In this document: positions 1 to 26,100 of the stretch, in pieces | Layout: the number at the start of each line of letters is the position of its first letter | Numbering within the stretch: the first letter of the stretch is position 1 | Notes under the pieces: model-generated | Told to the model about the DNA's origin: nothing | What the model saw: only the letters and a program-made list of their open reading frames with translations | Databases searched by the model: none | Translations under genes and position numbers: made by a program | Assembly: GCA_030562195.1 (NCBI GenBank) | Contig: JAUJPP010000005.1 | Location: forward strand, 8,986,826-9,050,825 | Length of the DNA: 64,000 nucleotides | Direction: 5' to 3' | DNA from: Nipponacmea schrenckii | Taxonomy: Eukaryota > Mollusca > Gastropoda > Lottiidae

Positions 1-144
1 TCATTGCACACTGTAGAGGATTACTGATTCTCATTATTTCAAGCAGTTTATCATGTTTGTTCTCTGTCAAGGCAATTAGCAGAAACTTATATATTATATA
101 TTTTTATACTTTTCCTCTCTGGGATATCATCTGAAACTATTGCA

Positions 145-330
145 TCATTCTTACATCATAGAAATAACAGACCTAAACCTAATTAGAGTCAATTAAATTA
201 CAACTCCAGACTAAATCAATCAAATGATGTAAAGAGTCATGATATTTTCTGGTATAGAACAGTGGCTTGGTGAGGTCACGCCTTTAAAATGTCTCCTAAT
301 TATCCTCATGTCGTGATTCTGGTTACTACA
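145..330 (+). repeat. Dispersed repeat R3, copy 1
   Basis: About 190 bases running from a segment like TTACATCATAGAAATAACAG to AATGTCTCCTAATTATCC. Part of it repeats again at 355-480. Further copies lie at 10018-10235 (+), 53020-53190 (-) and 57090-57215 (-). Confidence 0.7.
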
Positions 331-706
331 GTTGGTCAGTTGCGCTCTCCTATGACTCATGCATAAAGGGTCAAGATATGTGTCTGGTATAGAACAGTAG
401 TTTGGCAAAGTTCTCTAATTATCCTTATGTCTGCATTCTGGTAACTAAGACAGACACGTTCTGGTATGATGGGTTTATGTGATTGATATGTTTTGATTTA
501 AATTTTACAGGTGAAGCCTACAGACCACAAACTCAATGATTATCACGAATGGTTGTTTCAAAATGAACAGGAGTTGGGAATCTGAATTTCTATCAGCTGA
601 TTACTCATTTGTATGGATTACAATTACTAACTTCATTTGAGCGACATTTCAACCAGCGTTCTCTGGTCTTTATCAAGCATTAAATACATCATTAAGTTCA
701 ATCAAG

Positions 707-867
707 GGGCTTATTCGCGAAAACTTAATTAAAGATGATTTTAGTGTTCCAGTCATCTGATTGGACAATCTTAAAACTGATTTTAAATTAAGTTTTGTTA
801 TCCAATCAGATAACTGTATTTCTTAAAATCTGGATTTTATTTTTTTTAAGTTTTGAAGAATAAGGCC
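707..867. mobile_element. Foldback (MITE-like) element, copy 1
   Basis: About 160 bases with imperfect terminal inverted repeats (GGGCTTATTCGCGAAAACTT against GGCCTTATTCTTCAAAACTT) and an inner inverted pair ATCTGATTGG / CCAATCAGAT. It is non-coding. The family recurs at 26021-26174, 30931-31090, 34088-34247 and 47947-48106, with partial copies near 8980-9090, 41060-41110 and 63770-63860. Confidence 0.7.
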
Positions 868-1024
868 ATAGATATTTCTTAGTGTTTGTTTGAAAACCAA
901 ATTTTAATGAATGAAGTTTTCATACACTAGTATATTGGTTAGAGGTTATATTGTAATATGCCTTTATAGATGATTGTAAACAAGGCAAGCTAATTTACAT
1001 CTCCACAACAGTAAGGGTATTACA

Positions 1025-1283
1025 TCTTCATCTTATACCTTGACTGTAATAGCCACCTTTCTCGTATCTTCGCAATGTCAAGTTATTACAAACTTCATAC
1101 TTATACCTTGACTACAATAGTCACCTTTCTTGTATCACATCTTCACAATGTCAAGCTATTACAAACTTCATCTTATACCTTGACTACAATAGTCACCTTT
1201 CTTGTATCACATCTTCACAATGTCAAGCTATTACAAACTTCATCTTATACCTTGACTACAATAGTCACCTTTCTTGTTTAAAG
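1025..1283. repeat. 72-bp tandem repeat, about 3.5 copies
   Basis: The unit contains CTTATACCTTGACTACAATA and CACAATGTCAAGCTATTACA. A two-copy relative is at 46548-46665 in the last mitofusin intron. Confidence 0.85.
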
Positions 1284-2334
1284 GTCAAGGGGGAACAAAT
1301 GCTTTTCCGACTACAAACACCTTTTTTGTTCAACAACAAAATTCAGATATTTTTTGGATACCTTTACTGCAATAGCTCATTTCTTTTTCTATCACATTTT
1401 AGATAGAGTGGCTCATTCATTCACATTTCAGATATGTTTAAGATGTTTTGATTGCATACTCAGTTTAATTGAACAACTTTTTCTATCATTGATTACTAGT
1501 AAAGTGCCTCACAAATTTCAGATTGTGAGCTAGATTCAGATTTTTAGATTAAAATGAATAATTGTTTTTTAATTGTAAATAATTTTGTATGATGAATATA
1601 ATCAGATAAAGTGCTAGCTTATTGTAATATTTTAAAATAAAAAAACACATAAAATCGGGGCTGATCTGAAGATACCAGTTTTGGTAGTGAAGGCATCAAC
1701 TTGCATAATTCCGATTTTCCATTAGATGTCTGTGGTTCCTGCAATTATAGAATTTCTTAATCATGTATGTATCTAAAATGCTGAGTTTATTTTCGGTGGA
1801 ATCGCAAGAGTCTCAAACATCTACCTGAAAGTTGGATTCTTGGCAAATAATTCCATCAGTGCATAAATGTCCCTGATATACGTAGCAAATTTAGAAAACC
1901 CCTTTTTCAAACTAAATTCAAAGATATATAGGCCCAGTTCCATGAAAATATTCTATGATAAATCCTAACTGTAGAATTTGCTTTGAGTTATACCAAACTT
2001 TTGACAAAATTATTCTGAAGTTTTTGTATGAAACTGGTCAATGAAGTTTGGATATCTTCAGTATTTTGGGTGAGATTTTTAATTAAAATATTTAATTAGT
2101 GTAATAAGACAATAGATTTGTCCTGTTTTAGAATTTTATCTTCTATTTTGTCAATAAATCCTGTATCCTATAATTATTTGCCTTTTAGTCTGTTTTATTG
2201 TATTGTATTGAATTGTATTTTACGGGGGCACCTGCTGATACTCTGTGACTAGGTCTGTTAACTCGGAATCCCTGTTGGATAGTTAATATTGTTGATATTA
2301 TATATGACTTGAGTGGTATTAACCTTGATAAAAG

Positions 2335-2505
2335 GGAACTTGGTGCGGGTGACCTTGATCTGGTGCTGTTGACCTTGATCTTGGTGTAGTTGACCTTGAT
2401 CTTGGTGCTATTGACCTTGATATTGGTGCCGTTCACGTTAGCCTTAATACTAATCTTGGTCCTTGCGCTGTTGACCTTGGTCTTGGTGCAGTTGACCTTG
2501 ATTCG
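2335..2505. repeat. 21-bp minisatellite
   Basis: Repeats of TTGGTGCTGTTGACCTTGAT with small variations, about seven to eight units. Confidence 0.75.
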
Positions 2506-3146
2506 TTGAACCTAAAGTTGAAGGTTCATAAAACTAGTTCTGGAACTGGTCTGCAGGCAACCTTTTCACTATCCTAACCCTAAGCCTAACACTTTTTATA
2601 AAATTTTGCTCTTTGAACTGTGCCCGTGCTTTCGTAATATTGCACTGCAATTTCCACACCCTAATCCCTAAGCCGATACACCTTTTACTCGCCATAATTT
2701 AAGCAGAAAGACAATGCTATTGCCGACATAGCAATATCCTCGACCACCGTGATATTAGAACCCTTATCTCTGATGGTACAAGGTTAAACGATAAGAATAT
2801 TCTCTATTTAGACTGGAGTTATTTTTGATCAAGTATAAATTGAAGAACAAAGGTACGTCTAATTGATTTTTTAAAGCGTGCTTTTTAACGTATGATTTCA
2901 AAGGATTTTCGGATATGCTAAGGTATTTGGTTGTAATTTAACCGACTCATGCTAGGCATTATAAGGCTATAATGTGCCCCTTCTCGTGATCATGCAAAAT
3001 TGGTTTGAAATAAATATTTGAGACTTAGAGTTATATCGTGTCGTAAACTGACCAACTAAGGACCTTTTGCAGAAACGTTCCGAACCTTGCACCATTTATT
3101 GTCCTAGGAGAAAGTCTTTGGATTGCTTATAAGTATTTAATTTCAG

Positions 3147-9864
<6,718 letters not shown>

Positions 9865-9937
9865 CGAACCTTTGTCCAGAAGAACAAGCTGGGCGAGGAC
9901 CAATAGGTTACTAGTATATCAAGTTATCATTACATCG

Positions 9938-9943
9938 AATAAA
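9938..9943 (+). terminator. Poly(A) signal of the CBM2-GH9 gene
   Basis: AATAAA 74 bases after the stop codon of the first GH9 gene. It is the nearest canonical signal, but not confirmed by any cleavage-site data. Confidence 0.45.
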
Positions 9944-10017
9944 GCATCTCATACATCCTCAGTAGCCCTAACTGGGGTTGAAATTTCCGTGTTTCTGAAA
10001 GCCACTAACTCGTCCCA

Positions 10018-10235
10018 TCCAAAACTATCTCGTCGTTCTTACGTCATAGAAATAACAGACCCGAACCTAATTAGAGTCCATTAAATTATAACACCAGACT
10101 AAATCAGTTGAATGATGTAAAGGTCGTGATATTTTCTGGTATAGAAAAGTATTTCGGCGAGGTCACACCTTTAAAATGTCTCCTAATTATCCTTTTGTCC
10201 TGATTCTAGTAACTAGGTCTGACGAGTTCTCGTAT
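10018..10235 (+). repeat. Dispersed repeat R3, copy 2
   Basis: Close match to 145-330 in the same orientation, on the 3' side of the first GH9 gene, so the gene is bracketed by direct copies. Confidence 0.7.
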
Positions 10236-10996
10236 GTAACTTGTTCACAACAATTTTATGGCAATGCATGTAGTTATGGACGGGATATGAGAATTAATCG
10301 GTCGTTTCCGTGATTATTGATTAAAGAACCAAATTGGATATAGATACTGCCAGATACTGTACATAATAAGTACTTGTCTCGTCCCTTTAACTAGCATAGC
10401 CGGACTTAAATCATATCCCTTTAACCAGTCAAAGCGCTGAGTTATCACAATGAAACCAGTGTGTATGATTATAGAGATATGTTTGACTAGTACTAGTATA
10501 GTAATACATTGAAACAACTTGTGAGTTATGACCTCTCTAGAAAATTGACAATAAAACATTCTGTCAACAATGTATTTAGTGTTTGGTAGTGTAACACAGT
10601 CCGAAACGGGAGTTTATTACTGACCGTTACTCAGAGGTCCTTTAGTAGTGTATTAGAAGCGGATAGGAAAACACAAATCTTATGTTTTAGGAATAGAGTG
10701 CAAAAATTCGTCTTGTATAGTGGGACGTCCCGTAATGTTATCGCTTAATAAATATATCGAAGCGGTAAATTAAACCGACCAATCAAACTCCTTTCTACAT
10801 ACGGTTTGTTTTGTAATATTATGAACATACACACGTGAACTCGGAGAATAATATATGAGCAACACTTTTCGTACGAAAAAGCTGTTTGGATAAAGTTAAT
10901 TGGTGTCTCTTCTATTGATTGATAAGGGGTGTGGTTTACTCTTCGATGATTAAAAAACCTCGAGGATCAAAAAATGTCGCTAAAAGGAAGGTTGGA

Positions 10997-11140
10997 GCCG
11001 CGGTGGCTCAGTGAGTTAGATGCTTGCCTCTTTCTAGAGGGTCCAGGGTTCATTCCCGGCATAGGTAGATAAACCTTCGGATTTTTCAACTGGGTTTTCC
11101 GCTGTCAGTAATGCTAGTCGGGTGACATGGAACCATTTTA
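10997..11140 (+). mobile_element. SINE family 1, tRNA-related head
   Basis: Box A TGGCTCAGTGAG and box B-like GGTTCATTCCC, spaced as in a tRNA, then the start of the family body. The 3' part is missing. Confidence 0.75.
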
Positions 11141-11657
11141 TTTATAGGTAGGGTTTTCGGACTGTACTCACCAAGACGGTTCAATAGATCAAATGTTTTA
11201 AACTAACAATGGATATTGATTGAGTTCGATCACAATAAATCAAAGAAATTATTCAATAACAGTTACAACTGTCGGGGTATTTCAACACTGCTTCATTTTA
11301 TCGGGGTCTGTGAATTTTGATTTTTGATCAACACAATGAATAGCTCTTTGTTGTTAAATCTCGATTATTTCTGGATTTGTCAGTGTCTGTGAATTTTGAT
11401 TTTGAATCAATAAAACGAACAACTACATGTACCTGTAGACCCTTTTTACCGTGTTAAGAAAGACTCAATTCTGATTTTGTCGGTGTTAATGATTGGTGTT
11501 ATTGGACTAGCGTACCGTGTTGGTTTTTTTGCCATTCACTGACATGATCGTTGGCCTATCTGTGTGAATTTGTTTTTAGTTCTGTGGTTTGAATTGACCA
11601 AGTGAAGTTTTATTGAAGAAAAAAGGTTTAATTTTTTTTAGTTAAACCACAAACAGT

Positions 11658-13504
11658 ATGTCTCGTGACAAACTCCGCTGGGTGACAGATCTCGTCCCGA
11701 CCCCTGACACCGATGCCCCAATCAAAGACTATGTTCTTACCAGTCACAGTCACCGCCCTCTCCAGCATAAAACGTTCCTGGGACGTTCATCTCGCTTCCT
11801 AGAAAAACTACAGAACGATCGGGATAGAGATATGTTGTTACATTGCAGATCGCTGGATAAAATACCCCACCAGTTAAAGTAAGTACAGAATGGCTATTTT
11901 CAGGTGATTACAGCGGGGGTTTTACGTTATATATTTAGGACATTTGCTATAGTGCGACATTAAACGCTTAGTTTTATCGGAATTGTTAGAGCTATCGACG
12001 TCTATCTGAAAATGAGAATGGCTCACAAGAAAAGCCTTGCAAGTTTCAAGCCCTAAAAATTTCTCCCATTGCACACTGCATGGCGTTGCCCGCCTTCATT
12101 AGCATGTAAGGCGTAGAATAGTAGGACGTAAAACTCCATTCATTCCATTTGATTTTTATAAATATATATTTTCGGTGACTTACTTGACATAAGATTGCCA
12201 AATGTGTTAATTCGGATTAACTTGATTTCTCTCCCATTTAATCCGGATTAGACACAATTCTATTTTTACCAGTAAACATGTCAACTATAGCAATTAAAAG
12301 GGCTACGATTTCTGTTTTAGTACAGTTTAGGATTGTTCTGCGACATTAGCGACCATCTAGGCTTGTCGTATGCCTTAGGTCCGGCGTGGCATTCAGCATT
12401 GGGTTTTTTTGTGTGGATTAAAGTAGCCTAAAAGGAATATTCCGTATTTGTTACGAATTAATCTTTGGATATGAAATTAAGGAATCCTATAGAGGTAGGA
12501 GAGAAAATAAAAATACCAGTTTTGTATGGGTCCAAGAGGTTTTGCAGTGACCAGGGGGTAGACCCAGTAGGTAGACGGGATCCTTGTAAATCAAAGTTGT
12601 TCACTCGGAATCTCAATAGGCCCGTCGTTCGAGTCCGAAGGGGCAAGTAATATATCCTTATGGGCAATTAATATATCTGGAGGGACAAGTATAAATATAT
12701 CTGGAGGGACAAGTAATATATCTGAAGGGGCAATGGGGTAAGGGTCTTAGTTTTAGTTGAAGTAATGATAATGAAAGTGTTCGGTGAGTATTTCTTCAAA
12801 AAAGGGGGATGGGATCTATATTCTTCGGGGGTATGCCCCCACGGTCTGGTAAATTCAAAAGGGCTGTCTCTTTCTTTTACAGGACACCTACTAGCAGTTA
12901 TTTGTTTTATTTAGCAGAACCGACCAATACACCACGAGAGATATATTCTAAAGCTACGAACACCGTCATGAGGAACTCGGTCTATCTTCGCCATGGTTAC
13001 GTTCCTCCCATATACGCCACGAAATCAAACCAAAAATTACAAAAATTAGACATTTACAAAGTGGAACCATTATCTATCGATAGAAAACTAATTGTAAATA
13101 GTGTACGAACGGTTAAAAGTCTAGATACAAAATCGCATTCCGATAAACTCGGTACTTACAGAAAAGAACCGTTATCCGATATAACAGTACCGGCATCGAA
13201 AAAACCCAAAAACTTTAAAGCTGTGAAATCGAGGGGTTTGATTCTTCACGATCGACCCTTGCACAAAACTTTGGAAAGGATCAACTTTGTGAATCCGTTT
13301 CCTGCGTCTAAACGAAGACCACCGGAGGAGTACGAGTGCAGCTCCGACTTTGAAGCGTTGTCTGCGATTAATTCTGTACGAGAATCGAACCATCCGGGAT
13401 TTAAAAGTGTGTCCCCGGAACAAGTGTTAACTGTACGTGATGTCCTAAATGCCAGACCACCTAACCCCAGCTCCGAGTTCATTGACAAATTGGAATCAAT
13501 ATAA
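11658..13504 (+). CDS. Two-exon gene of unknown function, basic 280-aa protein
   Basis: Exon 1 is 11658-11878 and exon 2 is 12883-13504. The split lysine codon (AA|G) keeps frame across a GTAAGT donor and a TTTTACAG acceptor, giving 280 aa. I do not recognise the family. No signal peptide, membrane segment or coiled coil is evident. The product is rich in Lys, Arg, Ser and Pro with many short Y/R/P patches (for example YLRHGYVPPIYATKS), a style common in axonemal microtubule-associated proteins, but that is only an impression. The C-terminus SPEQVLTVRDVLNARPP recurs in decayed form downstream at 13818-13892 and 13982-14032. The gene lies tail-to-tail with TMEM209. An open frame starting at 12809 would extend exon 2 upstream, but the splice acceptor at 12881-12882 is the better start because it joins exon 1 in frame. 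Confidence 0.65.
12060..12150 (+). mobile_element. SINE family 1 tail
   Basis: Segment from TTCTCCCATTGCACACTGCA to GTAGGACGTAAAACTCCATT, in the intron of the unknown two-exon gene. Confidence 0.75.
12655..12735. repeat. Short imperfect repeat in the intron of the unknown gene
   Basis: Four units of the form GGGACAAGTAATATATCTGG. Confidence 0.6.
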
Positions 13505-13817
13505 AGTTCGAGACATTTTTTATATCAATGCCATAAGGCAAAAGTGTGTAGCCAGCATCTCCGTCGTCAGGGAGGGGTCCACGAAGGCTGAGCCCCGGCT
13601 AGTGAGAACATAGCCCCACCAATTGTCCTCTCTCTAAACATTCTTCACTTACAGTTAGCACGGATTGATTAATTTACAAAAACCAAAGAAGATGAACATT
13701 TTGATTTTTTTGTGTGACTCGAAATTGTCAGAATACATTCTACAGGCTTCTAGTTTTCCTGAGGGTGGGGAAGAACCAGGATGACCCAGTAACAATCAGT
13801 CCTGACGATGGGACTGG

Positions 13818-13892
13818 AAGCCAGAACAGCTTTCAACTGTCAGAGATATTCTAAATGCTAGGCCACCCAAGCTCCCAGAATTTCATAATTAG
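13818..13892 (+). pseudogene. Diverged copy of the upstream gene's C-terminal motif
   Basis: In frame this reads KPEQLSTVRDILNARPPKLP and then stops, closely matching SPEQVLTVRDVLNARPP at the end of the gene at 11658-13504. It is either a relic of a local exon duplication or an alternative last exon. No clear splice acceptor is visible just in front. Confidence 0.5.
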
Positions 13893-13981
13893 AAAGATTT
13901 TATTGGGTAAAATCTACTTAAATACATTGTATGAAATTTGAGAACATGGTCCAGGTAATTCCAAATCATGATACAAAAGTG

Positions 13982-14032
13982 TTACCAGAGGAAATTTGGT
14001 CTGTAAAAGACAATCTGTATGCCGAGAATTGA
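13982..14032 (+). pseudogene. More decayed third copy of the same C-terminal motif
   Basis: Reads LPEEIWSVKDNLYAEN then a stop. It aligns position by position with SPEQVLTVRDVLNAR but with many changes. The match is short, so chance cannot be excluded; its position after two better copies supports it. Confidence 0.3.
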
Positions 14033-14143
14033 TAAGGACTGTAAATATCAAATATTAAAAAAAACAAGATGTATTATTCTTAAGACACTTTATAAAAATC
14101 AAATTTATTTCAAAACGACAATCAACATGTAGTTCAAATACTT

Positions 14144-14227
14144 GTAAAGTTCAAGTGTTGTAAAGTTCAAGTGTTGTAAAGTTCAAGTGTTGTAAAGTTC
14201 AAGTGTTGTAAAGTTCAAGTGTTGTTA
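14144..14227. repeat. 16-bp minisatellite, about five copies
   Basis: Unit TAAAGTTCAAGTGTTG, near-identical copies, beyond the 3' end of TMEM209. Confidence 0.85.
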
Positions 14228-14642
14228 TCCTTCATTAACTGTTATAAACAAGTGTCCAAAAGAAAATATCACTTGTTTGCAAAAAACATTAAAGAAAAAC
14301 TAAAAAATGCAGAACTTTAGGATTGGTGTAATACTTTTGAAAATTCTTTATCAACATAGGTGCAGAAATTCATTTCAATAAAATGTGTACAATCAATATG
14401 ACAAGCCTGTAAAGATGGGTGGGGTCTGTCAGCTGTTTTATACAGTTTATATTCACGTACAACTAGAGAGGGAATGTCATTTCACGAAATTTGGTTTTAT
14501 CCCGAAGTGAAAACTTCCAGTATTTTTGATGATAAGGTGTTTTGGAAATTTCAAAAATGATTTTATTTAAAAATTTTTTTGGTAACATTGTATTTTCTTT
14601 TGAACTGTTTATTTCAAATATTGACACAGTATTTCCAAATTT

Positions 14643-21766
<7,124 letters not shown>

Positions 21767-23122
21767 GGTGAAGGTTTTGATCTAAAATATCAAAATAATT
21801 CAAACTGATTCTGAATGAGATAACCCAGAAAATAAATTGAAATGAATAGAGTTTTACATCCTACTCTTCTGCACTTTATTGGCTAATGAACAACGCCGTG
21901 CAGTTTGCAATCAGGAGAATTTTGCCAAGACAGCAGCATAAGCCTACTCTTTTTGAATTAATGTTTAAGTCCAGTTAATAAATTTTACAGTCAGCTCATC
22001 TGAGACACACAATGACTCTTTATTTTCTTCAAAAGGGTGGAGGTGAAAGTTGGCATTTCACAGACACCAAAAAGAAATCGGTCCTTATAACGGTTGCTTA
22101 TATCTAGATTTCAGATTAAAAAATGGACGTAAACTAAATCGAAATTTACACACTTTTAGAAACTCTTTGATCGGTTCCAAATGAATGAGATCACATCACA
22201 CAATTTCATTCATTCTTCTGCAAAAAAAAAAAACATTTTAATTTTCTCTCCCGCTTCAAAAGAAAGACAATATAGTCTACAACGTCCAGTCTTTTGTTGT
22301 TTTTTTGCAACACTTCATTATGCCTGGTTAATCGGACCTTCAGTTATTTTTAAAAAATGGATTTCAGTCTTCCGCAAAAACAAAAATCGCATTTACTTAA
22401 AATACGTTGAGGAATATAATTTCGATGGAATTTAAAAACACTTTGTTTTCGTTTCATTGATTTAAATTGTCATTTAAATATCGATCAAAAGTAAGAGACT
22501 TGTAAATGAAGTCTACACATTTCACAATTTTAATAAACCAAGGGGAAGTAATTTATTTACATTGGTTTCAAAATGGCTGACATTCCTTTCTGTTTTTCTT
22601 TTTGTGTATGAACATTCATGTCAGTTCAACATAAATCACATTATTTCAGGTTATAATTTAGAAATTTGAGTATTGGATAAGTAGACAATTAGGCCAAGTG
22701 AATTTACTGACATATATTTCCTTAAATTGGAATACTTTGACCCAATCAAATCAATTTGACAGACGAAGCATACATGTATCGGCATTGACAGACTAGAGAC
22801 TCTTGCTTAACTTAAAGTTGGTGTATAAAGTATTTGTTTGTGCTGACTACAACTTGATTATCTGAATCCAAATAAATGTCAACAGTTTTTTAAACCAGGT
22901 GATTCCATGACCCTGTTGAAAATCATAGTTACAGATTATAATCAGGTGCTGTGCAAATAAATTCTTAGAATCTGAATGCAATTAGCATTACACATAGAAA
23001 ACTTTTGTCATACAAATGTCAACTTAAAGATATCAGAAGTTGTTATGAATTGAGCAGCTTAATAATAGAGTGAAACCAGGACAGGAGTTCAATTAAAATA
23101 CAAAATTCACCACCCCATCAAT
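21767..23122. other. Head-to-head gap between TMEM209 and the LEKR1-like gene
   Basis: 1.36 kb with one SINE fragment (21839-21957). It must hold both promoters; no convincing site could be picked out. Confidence 0.5.
21839..21957 (-). mobile_element. SINE family 1, 5'-truncated, minus strand
   Basis: Reverse-complement tail and mid region just upstream of the TMEM209 start codon, in the TMEM209/LEKR1-like head-to-head gap. Confidence 0.7.
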
Positions 23123-26100
23123 ATGTCTGAAGCTAGTAGTATAGATAGATACACCCCACAACATCCCCTACCAGAGGAAATCAAGAAAATGTCGAAGGAC
23201 GAAACCGTCTGCCATTTTTGTGGAGTGAGCTATTTAATACACAGTGAAATGAAGCGACTGGAAGAAAGGTTAAAAGAGATTGAGAAAGAATTAGAGAATT
23301 ACAAAGGTGCAGTGGAAAGAGAAAAAGTTTTAAAAGAAGAAAATGAAAAGTTGAAATCGCAAAAAGAAGAACTGGAAAATATGTTACAAAGTAAAGAATC
23401 AGAGTAAGTTTGGATCTTATTTTGTATTTTTATATCTGGAGTGATGATCTTATCGGCTTTAGGGGTTTAAAGGGATACTGCGTCTAAGAATGAACATAAA
23501 ATTTTAGTTCTTAAGAAAGGTCAATATGAGTAGCTTGTGATGTCATAAAGTAACAGAATCCCTGTAAAATCTGGAAAAATCACAGAACTAAGTAATTGAT
23601 TATGCAATGTTTACAATTAGAATAAATGTTCTACATCAATTCATGTTTTTTTTAAGCTGTTGCTTTCGTTTCCTTTGAGAAATAGAAAAATTGTTAACAA
23701 ATCTGATCAATACTCAATAACTGATTGATTGATTTTCAGAATTTCCTCCTTTAACCTAAATTTGAAATGTCAGAAAGACTTAACGGACCAACTGAAGACA
23801 GAAAAGTTGGAGATTATTAAAGAAAAAGATGAATTTAAGCAACAAAGGTATTAAAACCTGAACTTTGACCTGAACTTTATACTTGAAATTATAAAAGCAC
23901 AGGCTGATATTAGGGTATACTGTTACAAGTCTCAATAAAAGTACTGGCCAAGGTTACAAAGAAATAGTTAAGCTTAATAATTATATGAACTTGAAAGAAA
24001 GAACTATATTTTACAAGGATGACAACTTAGGTTCACAAGTCCACCATGACAGGGATCCTTTCTACCAGCTGGTTCTTGGCCAATCGTCTTGGTATCTATT
24101 TTACAAGGATAACAACTTAGGTTCAAAGTTAAAGATTCTTTCTACCAGCTAGTCCTTGGTCAAACCTCTTGGTATTGATTTTACCCGGATTATCCGTACC
24201 CATTGACAAAAGCTTCTATCATTAACCACGACTTTATTATGAACCTCAATGAAATAACGAATGTTTATGCTTTATTATAGTGAAAAGTATATTAGTATTG
24301 TAAAAGAATTACCAGGTTTATTGAAGAAAATACAAAACCAGAAAAATGAGGTCGAAAATTTGAAGAAAATGGTCAAATCACATGACAAACAGTCACAAGA
24401 TTGTTTGAAAACATTCGTCAATAATTTAACATCGAAAATTTCGTGTGACAACCAAGGTTTGTTTGTTAGAACTTCTTTCTATTTGTAAAGGTGGCTCAGC
24501 CCTCTTCATTTCTGCTGAGATTCACGTTAGAACATCATATTCACTGTTAAGGAAATTAAGAATTAAGATCACAAGTTTTAGAAATGGAAAAGAAGATGCT
24601 GAAAATAGTAGGCTTATGTTGCTGTTCTTGCAAAATTTCCCTCATTGCACCCTTCATAGCGTTGCCACTCTTCATTAACTCGTTAGGTGCAGAAGAAAAA
24701 AAGAAAGAAAGAAACAACTATATTTTACAAGGATAACAACTTAGGTTCAAAAGTCTGCCGTGACGGGATCCTTTCTACCAGCTGGTCCGTGGCCAAATCT
24801 TATGCAATAGGATGTAAAACTCCATTCATTTAATTTCTGTTTAGGAAATGAAGAATTAAAGTCACAACTAGAAGTTTTAGAGATGGAGAAGAAGATGTTG
24901 AATCAGTCAACGACATCGTTAATTAATCAACTAAAATCAACCCAGACTGATTTAGAACAATATAAACAATTACAGTCTGATTATAATGGTTTAAATCTTA
25001 AATATCAGGCTCTGCAGGACTCTGTTAAACGTAAGTACACACTTTATTTTAAACTCAAAGCAGCATGTTGTGTCAAAATTTCCTCATTGCACACTGTTCG
25101 ATGTAGCTTCATTAGTCAGTTCATATGTAAAACTGCAGGATGTCAAATCTTTCATTTTTCAAAGTGATAGTGCATTATGTTTAAAAATTTTCCATCGTAG
25201 AGAAGATGGCCTTTTTTTTCATTTCTTTTTCAATGTAGAGCACATTTCTTACTCACAGAATGGTTATTCGTTCTAAAATCTTTTACATTTTTGTTTTATC
25301 AAACTTTGCCCTATTACTATTTATTCACAGTTTATTATTTGAACATGTAGAGCACTGAATTTCTTTAACACAGTATGGTCACGTTGGCTTTGTTCCACTG
25401 GGAGCCGCAGTGGCTCATTGAGTTAGACAGTTCCTCGCCCAGTTTTCCCCTTGTCAGTGATGCAGGTCGGAGGTTCTGACATGGAAAATGTGTCTTAGTC
25501 ATTTGGATGGGACAATAAACCAACGCCTCGTGTGTTACAGGCTGTGCATGTTAAAGATCCTTCGACAGTTTGAAAATGGCAAAAAGAGTAGGCTAATGCC
25601 ACTGTCCTGACGAAATTTCCCTGATTGCACACTGCATGGTGTTGCCTGTCTTCATTAGCTCATAAGGTTCACAAGAGTAGGTCGTAATACTCCATAAATT
25701 TCATTTTCACATTGCATAGTTTCACAATGTTTCCCTTAGATCAACCTTTATTGTATCACAAAGTATGAAGCCTGCTCACATTTTCTTTTCACCTGTTGGA
25801 CTCTCTAGAATATAAGGAAGAAATAGTCACTTTAAAAACAGAAAATACCAGATTCTTATCTCAAGTGGAGGTTTATTCAACAGATCTCAAGTAAGACAAT
25901 TTATTCATGGCTCATTATTTAGTATTTAATATGCGCATATACTTAGCATTGTTTCTTTAGCACATAGTCTTTTATTAAGCGATATTATGCATATATTTAT
26001 GCATATAAGGTTATTAACTAGGGCCCTTATTCTTGAAAACTTAACTTAACATGATTTTAGTGTTCCAGTCATCTGATTGGTCAATCGCTAAAATACATTT

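Larger units (their letters stand above)
1..3146. other. Gene-free region upstream of the first GH9 gene
   Basis: No supported exon. It holds a dispersed repeat at 145-470, a foldback element at 707-867, a 72-bp tandem repeat at 1025-1283 and a 21-bp minisatellite at 2335-2505. A non-coding first exon of the GH9 gene may lie near 2780-2850. Confidence 0.6.
9865..11657. other. Intergenic region between the first GH9 gene and the unknown gene
   Basis: Contains the GH9 3' end, repeat R3 (10018-10235) and a SINE head (10997-11140). No supported exon seen. Confidence 0.55.
13505..14642. other. Tail-to-tail gap between the unknown gene and TMEM209
   Basis: Holds two decayed motif copies, a 16-bp minisatellite and presumably both 3' UTRs. 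No other coding signal. Confidence 0.5.
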
